The notes under the pieces: model-generated
What the model saw: the letters and a program-made list of their open reading frames with translations, nothing else
Databases searched by the model: none
What the model was told of the DNA's origin: nothing
Source: B16-G9 sp964455635
GTDB lineage: Bacteria; Bacteroidota; Bacteroidia; Bacteroidales; F082
Direction: 5' to 3'
Assembly: GCA_964455635.1 (NCBI GenBank)
Contig: CAYVWX010000028.1
Span: 1 to 18,860 of the forward strand
Length of the DNA stretch: 18,860 nucleotides
Shown here: positions 14,960-18,860 of the stretch, piece by piece
How the letters are laid out: each line of letters begins with the position of its first letter
Position numbering within the stretch: position 1 is the first letter of the stretch
Position numbers and translations under genes: made by a program

Positions 14960-15233
14960 ATGAAGCATCCGTATGGAAGATTCTACTCACAGCAACTTGA
15001 TTATACAGAGCCCCGTAGGGGTGATATATTATAGCCTCGGGTGTTACCCCGGGTATAAAAAAACGTGAGACCCGTTTTGACGTGATTTTCAATGGCGAAG
15101 CCGAAAATCACGTCAAAACATAAAATACGGAAAAACAAATTCGCCCTGTGGAATAATTGTTTTGCAAATTCTATAGGGAAAACCAAGTGGAATTTGAAAT
15201 TATTCCAAAAGGTAAATACAAAATTATAAACGC
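14960..15233 (+). repeat. Structured repeat family, unit C (274 bp)
   Basis: Third copy, 14 kb from units A and B and in the same orientation. It has the ATGAAGCATCC left edge, H2 at 15010-15022 (GCCCC/GGGGT), H3 at 15036-15053 (CTCGGG/CCCGGG with one wobble) and H4 at 15074-15119, here a perfect 17-bp stem around an inner GGC/GCC mini-hairpin. Compared with A and B it carries about 74 extra bases (about 15128-15208) that contain their own inverted repeats, for example TGGAATAATT at 15149-15158 with its complement at 15198-15207. The right edge ACAAAATTATAAACGC touches the purA ATG. No protein gene is supported in it. Confidence 0.75.
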
Positions 15234-16535
15234 ATGAAAGTTGACGTTCTTCTCGGATTACAATGGGGTGACGAAGGAAAAGGTAAAGTGGTGGATGTAC
15301 TTACACCGCAATACGATATCATTGCACGTTTTCAAGGTGGCCCCAATGCCGGACACACCATTGAATTTGACGGTAAAAAATTTGTTTTACACACCATCCC
15401 GTCTGGAATCTTTAATAAAAACACCATCAATGTTGTTGGCAACGGTGTCATTATCGACCCCCTTATTTTTAATGCCGAAATGGATGAGTTGCAACGCCAT
15501 GGTGTTGATGTAAAGGCTAATCTCCTTATATCGCGTAAAGCTCATCTTATATTACCATCGCACCGAATGCTTGATGCTGTTTACGAAACCGCCAAGGGCG
15601 ATAAAAAAATCGGCTCAACACTTAAAGGTATCGGCCCTGCTTATACCGATAAGGTCAGCCGAAACGGATTGCGTGTCGGCGACCTTAATCGTGCCGACTT
15701 TCCGGAAAAATACCAACAAGCCAAGGTTCGTCATCTTGCTATTGCTCGCCAGTACAAGTTTAACCTTGATGAATTTACCATCGAAGGACTGTCGTTTTCG
15801 GAATATGAAAAACAGTGGTTTAAATCGTTGGAAGCATTAAAAAATCTCAGTTGGGTTAACAGCGAGTATTATTTAAACAAAGCACTTAAAAGCGGAAAGC
15901 GTATTTTAGCCGAAGGGGCACAGGGAACCATGCTTGATATCGATTTTGGCTCCTATCCTTTTGTTACTTCGTCAAATACAATTACCGCCGGCGTTTGTAG
16001 CGGGCTGGGCATTGCCCCTTCGCAAATAGGCCGTGTTTACGGAATTTTTAAAGCCTATTGTACCCGTGTGGGAAGCGGCCCTTTTCCTACCGAACTTTTT
16101 GATGAAACAGGTGAAAAACTCAGAAAAACCGGAAAGGAATTCGGCGCAACTACAGGCCGGCCGCGCAGGTGCGGGTGGCTTGATATGGTGGCCCTTAAAT
16201 ATGCCATTATGTTGAACGGTGTTACCAACCTGATGATGATGAAAGCCGATGTGCTGGATGATTTTGAAACAATTAATGTGGCTGTTAAATACAACGTAAA
16301 TAATGTGATAACCGATGAGGTTCCGTACGAATTGTCGGATGAGGCCATCGTACCTGTTTTTGATAAAATTAAAGGATGGAACACGAGCCTGGCAACCGTC
16401 TCTTCGTTTGACGGTATGCCGCCGGAGCTTAAACAATATGTCGATTACATCGAAAATAATACGGGTGTTCAGGTAAGCATGGTTTCCATTGGCCCTGACA
16501 GAAGAAGTACATTATTAAGAACAGAAACATTTTAG
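15234..16535 (+). CDS. purA: Adenylosuccinate synthetase
   Basis: Makes adenylosuccinate from IMP and aspartate using GTP, the first committed step to AMP; cytoplasmic dimer. The 433 residues match the family. The N-terminal phosphate loop WGDEGKGK includes the catalytic Asp13, and His41 lies in GGPNAGHT, at the same positions as in E. coli. ILAEGAQGTMLDIDFGSYPFV, the threonine-rich SSNTITAG segment and GATTGRPRRCGWLD (GTP and aspartate binding) are all present. The ATG is the first codon after repeat unit C, so its leader is supplied by the repeat. PurA is a known target of (p)ppGpp inhibition in other bacteria, which is of interest given the RSH gene two genes upstream. Confidence 0.97.
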   Translation: MKVDVLLGLQWGDEGKGKVVDVLTPQYDIIARFQGGPNAGHTIEFDGKKFVLHTIPSGIFNKNTINVVGNGVIIDPLIFNAEMDELQRHGVDVKANLLISRKAHLILPSHRMLDAVYETAKGDKKIGSTLKGIGPAYTDKVSRNGLRVGDLNRADFPEKYQQAKVRHLAIARQYKFNLDEFTIEGLSFSEYEKQWFKSLEALKNLSWVNSEYYLNKALKSGKRILAEGAQGTMLDIDFGSYPFVTSSNTITAGVCSGLGIAPSQIGRVYGIFKAYCTRVGSGPFPTELFDETGEKLRKTGKEFGATTGRPRRCGWLDMVALKYAIMLNGVTNLMMMKADVLDDFETINVAVKYNVNNVITDEVPYELSDEAIVPVFDKIKGWNTSLATVSSFDGMPPELKQYVDYIENNTGVQVSMVSIGPDRRSTLLRTETF

Positions 16536-16642
16536 AGCGGCTCTCTTTTGGTTTGCAATAATTTTTTATTTTAGCCTGATAAATCAAAAGGTTACAACGT
16601 TTTGTTGTCTTACGTTGAAATAATAAACTTAAATTATTTGTC

Positions 16643-17635
16643 ATGAAAAAATTATTACTTTTTCTATTCGTTTTTATTTCGGTTTCTCCTCTTTTTTCTC
16701 AAAAATACATTGCTGCCGCGCGGCAGGATAAGTTATGGGGCTTTATCACCGAAAAAGGAAACTGGTATGTTAATCCCCAGTTCTCGCATCTGCGTAGCTT
16801 TAGCGAAGGCCGTGCCGCTGTCAGAGTGGGTAAATTGTGGGGATTTCTTGACAATGACGGTGCCGTTGCCATTACACCCCAGTTTCCGGTGGTTAAAGAT
16901 TTTCACGAAGGATTGGCAGCAGTAAAAGTATCTAAAAAATGGGGCTTTATCGATAAAAACGGAAGCTTTGCCATCAATCCGCATTACGAAGCCGTACGCG
17001 ATTTTCACGAAGGACGTGCCATGGTGCGACTGGGGGGTAAATGGGGCTATATTTCTAAAGATGGAAATTACATCATTAATCCTCAATATGTACATATTAA
17101 AAGCTTTAACGATGGAATAGCCCCTGCTATGATGGGAAAAAAGTGGGGCTATATCGACCTTAACGGCAGTTGGGTTATCAATGCTCAATTTGAAAAAGCA
17201 GGACCCTTTAGCAATGGAATTGCTGTTGTTCGCTCTGCCGGCAAGTTTGGTGCCATCGACGAACATGGCCATTTTGTAATTAATCCGCAATTTCAGCTTA
17301 TGCGCGATTTTCATGAAGGTATGGCGGCAGTACGGCTGGGTAAAGTGTGGGGGTTTCTTAACGAAAAAGGAAAATATGCCATTAACCCTCAGTTTGTTGC
17401 CGTGCTCGATTTTCACGATGGCAGAGCCGGTATCCGACAAGGTAAAGTGTGGGGATTTATCGATAAAAATGGTAAATTTATTGTTCCGCCACAGTTCGAA
17501 AAGGTTAAAGATTTTAATGGCGGTATGGCAAGGGTTCGTACCGGTGGATTGTGGGGATGGATTAACGAAAATGGCGGTTTTGTTGTAAATCCGCAATTCC
17601 CAAACTGTTTCGATATGGTAAAATTGTCTAAATAA
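16643..17635 (+). CDS. Secreted WG-repeat protein
   Basis: The 330 residues comprise a Sec signal peptide (1-19, MKKLLLFLFVFISVSPLFSQ) and nine tandem repeats of about 34-35 residues that fill the whole mature protein. Each repeat follows KxWGFIDxxGxxxINPQFxxVxDFxEGxAxVRxG, the WG (KWG) beta-repeat; eight have WG and the sixth has FG (KFGAIDEHG). The last repeat is cut short at the C-terminus. Such proteins are expected to be periplasmic or outer-membrane facing and to bind partners or ligands; function unknown. It lies 107 bp after purA and only 15 bp before prfB, so prfB is likely co-transcribed. The GC content and codon use look like those of its neighbours. Confidence 0.88.
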   Translation: MKKLLLFLFVFISVSPLFSQKYIAAARQDKLWGFITEKGNWYVNPQFSHLRSFSEGRAAVRVGKLWGFLDNDGAVAITPQFPVVKDFHEGLAAVKVSKKWGFIDKNGSFAINPHYEAVRDFHEGRAMVRLGGKWGYISKDGNYIINPQYVHIKSFNDGIAPAMMGKKWGYIDLNGSWVINAQFEKAGPFSNGIAVVRSAGKFGAIDEHGHFVINPQFQLMRDFHEGMAAVRLGKVWGFLNEKGKYAINPQFVAVLDFHDGRAGIRQGKVWGFIDKNGKFIVPPQFEKVKDFNGGMARVRTGGLWGWINENGGFVVNPQFPNCFDMVKLSK

Positions 17636-17650
17636 TTTAATTTTAATATT

Positions 17651-18749
17651 ATGTTTACTCCCGACGGGTTGAAAGATTTATATAAGAGGCTGGGTGCCTT
17701 GAGGAGGTACCTTTGACATTGATAAAAAAAGATACGAAGTAGAAGAAGAAGAGGAGAAAACACAAGCTCCCGGATTTTGGGATGACCCTAAAAAAGCGGA
17801 ACTGATTTTAAAAGAAATACAGGAAAAAAAACGCTGGGTCACCAAATACCAAAAGATAAAAAACCTGCTTGACGACCTTTCCGTGCTTTACGAATTTTTT
17901 GAAGCCGGTGAAGCCGAACAATCGGAACTTGACAACCAATACAACGAAGCTGTTAAGCTGATTGAAGATTTGGAGTTTCTTCAAATGCTTGGAGGTAAGG
18001 AAGATAAGTTAAGTGCTATATTGAAAATAAATCCCGGAGCCGGTGGTACCGAAAGTCAGGATTGGGCTGAGATGCTTATGCGGATGTATATTCGTTGGGG
18101 TGAAAAAAACGGTTTTAAAGTAAAAGAACTCGATTTTCAGGAAGGTGATGTGGCAGGAATCAAGTCGGTATCGTTGGAATTTGACGGCGACTACGCTTTC
18201 GGGTATCTTAAAGGAGAAAACGGGGTGCATCGCCTCGTCCGTCTCTCACCTTTCGACTCGGCTAACCGCCGCCACACCTCTTTTGCTTCGGTATATATCT
18301 ATCCTGTGGTTGACGATTCCATTCAAATCGACATTAACCCCTCCGACATTACCTGGGATACTTTTCGGTCGAGTGGCCCGGGAGGCCAAAATGTAAATAA
18401 GGTTGAAACGGCTGTGCGCCTGCATCACGAACCTACCGGTATTGTGGTTGAATGCCAGGAAACCCGATCGCAGGGACAAAACCGCGAAAAAGCCCTGCAG
18501 ATGTTAAAATCGCAACTCTACGAAATAGAAATGCGTAAGCAGCAGGAAGCACAGGCTAAAATTGAAGGAAATAAAAAGAAAATTGAGTGGGGTTCGCAAA
18601 TTCGCTCGTATGTACTCCACCCTTATAAGTTGGTAAAAGATTTACGTACAAATTACGAAACTTCTAATGTGCAGGCTGTTTTAGACGGCGAACTGAATGA
18701 TTTTATTAAAGCCTACCTCATGGAGTTTGGGGGCAACAATCCCGATTGA
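17651..18749 (+). CDS. prfB: Peptide chain release factor 2, with programmed +1 frameshift
   Basis: RF2 ends translation at UGA and UAA. Reading starts at ATG 17651, runs 21 codons, meets an in-frame TGA at 17714-17716 and continues in the +1 frame from GAC at 17715 to the stop at 18747-18749. The joined product has 365 residues, the same as E. coli RF2, and the junction reads LRRYL-DIDKKR as in other RF2 proteins. Further signatures: the SPF tripeptide that reads stop codons (RLSPFDSANRRHTSF) and GGQ in SSGPGGQNVNK, which triggers peptide release. A gene model starting at the downstream ATG (17883) would lose the N-terminal domain. It follows the WG-repeat gene by 15 bp. Confidence 0.95.
17702..17717 (+). 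promoter_or_regulatory. RF2 autoregulatory frameshift site
   Basis: AGGAGG (17702-17707), three bases, then CTT TGA C: the same layout as E. coli prfB (SD-like hexamer, 3-nt spacer, slippery CUU, UGA, C). When RF2 is scarce, the ribosome pauses at UGA, the CUU-bound tRNA slips by one base and RF2 is made; when RF2 is ample, translation stops at residue 21. Confidence 0.93.
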
Positions 18750-18812
18750 TATATAAATCATTGCTCGTTAGTTTAAGCGGATTTTAATTGGCTGCTAAAC
18801 AGACCAATGAAC

Positions 18813-18859
18813 AGTCGCGCTGCCACTATTAATACCCGTTAAGCAGTGGCGGTGCGACT
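18813..18859 (+). terminator. Long hairpin after prfB, possible terminator cut by the window end
   Basis: AGTCGCGCTGCCAC (18813-18826) pairs over all 14 positions, two of them G-U, with 18846-18859; the loop is 19 nt. It lies 63 bp after the prfB stop. The last two bases are TT, so a T-run may follow outside the window. It could also be the edge of a repeat element. Confidence 0.5.
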
Positions 18860-18860
18860 T

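Noticed and set aside
14853..15186. Minus-strand frames across repeat unit C and its left flank
   Set aside because: They cross hairpins H2-H4 and have no family match or start context that I can support.
16602..16616. ACAAC/GTTGT hairpin as the purA terminator
   Set aside because: Five base pairs and no following T-run; not enough support.
16733..17596. Long minus-strand open frame (287 codons) opposite the WG-repeat gene
   Set aside because: It is a shadow caused by the repeated codons of the WG gene, which has a signal peptide and clear family repeats.

Overview
This 18.9-kb window looks like chromosomal housekeeping DNA from a member of the Bacteroidota (Bacteroidetes), most likely class Bacteroidia. 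The pointers are the promoters (-7 boxes of the TAnnTTTG type and no useful Shine-Dalgarno sites), the DUF4271-hemD-rnpA-yidD cluster, the RSH-fur-purA order, Bacteroidetes-type proteins (Ctp protease with a long C-terminal tail, O-antigen ligase with a large inserted loop) and the modest GC content. No rRNA, tRNA, CRISPR array, phage gene or intact transposase gene is visible.

Layout. Positions 1-116 hold the last codons of a PDZ-domain protein. Positions 117-655 have no convincing gene; they hold a perfect 15-bp inverted repeat and two tandem ~200-bp units of a structured repeat family. A small orphan lipoprotein gene (656-1171, +) faces the end of a long minus-strand cluster (8376 down to 1188): DUF4271 membrane protein, uroporphyrinogen-III synthase (hemD), RNase P protein (rnpA, with its own promoter), yidD, a carboxy-terminal processing protease, an O-antigen ligase, cytidine deaminase (cdd) and a ChaN-like haem/iron protein. 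Divergent from it lies the plus-strand acetate operon pta - 3-hydroxyacyl-CoA dehydrogenase family protein - ackA (8553-11766), closed by a terminator. Then follow a long RelA/SpoT homologue (11967-14213), a Fur-family regulator (14289-14744) with a terminator, a 489-bp gap with a third copy of the structured repeat, purA (15234-16535), a secreted WG-repeat protein (16643-17635) and prfB, which is broken by an in-frame TGA and read through a classical +1 programmed frameshift (17651-18749).

How the genes work together. Pta and AckA convert acetyl-CoA to acetate with ATP formation; the dehydrogenase-like gene between them suggests a link to short-chain acyl-CoA metabolism, but its active site is altered. 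The RelA/SpoT homologue keeps its (p)ppGpp hydrolase residues and has lost several synthetase residues, so I read it as hydrolase-only; PurA, two genes downstream, belongs to a family known to be inhibited by (p)ppGpp. The minus-strand cluster mixes haem synthesis, RNA processing, membrane insertion and envelope genes.

The least explained element is the repeat family at 254-655 and 14960-15233. Its units share four hairpin positions with compensatory changes and a terminal AATTATAAAC motif, and in both places the right edge sits directly against the start codon of the next gene (the lipoprotein and purA). Several gene starts were moved from the longest possible reading frame where promoter boxes or non-ATG codons argued for it (rnpA, RSH, DUF4271, Ctp).
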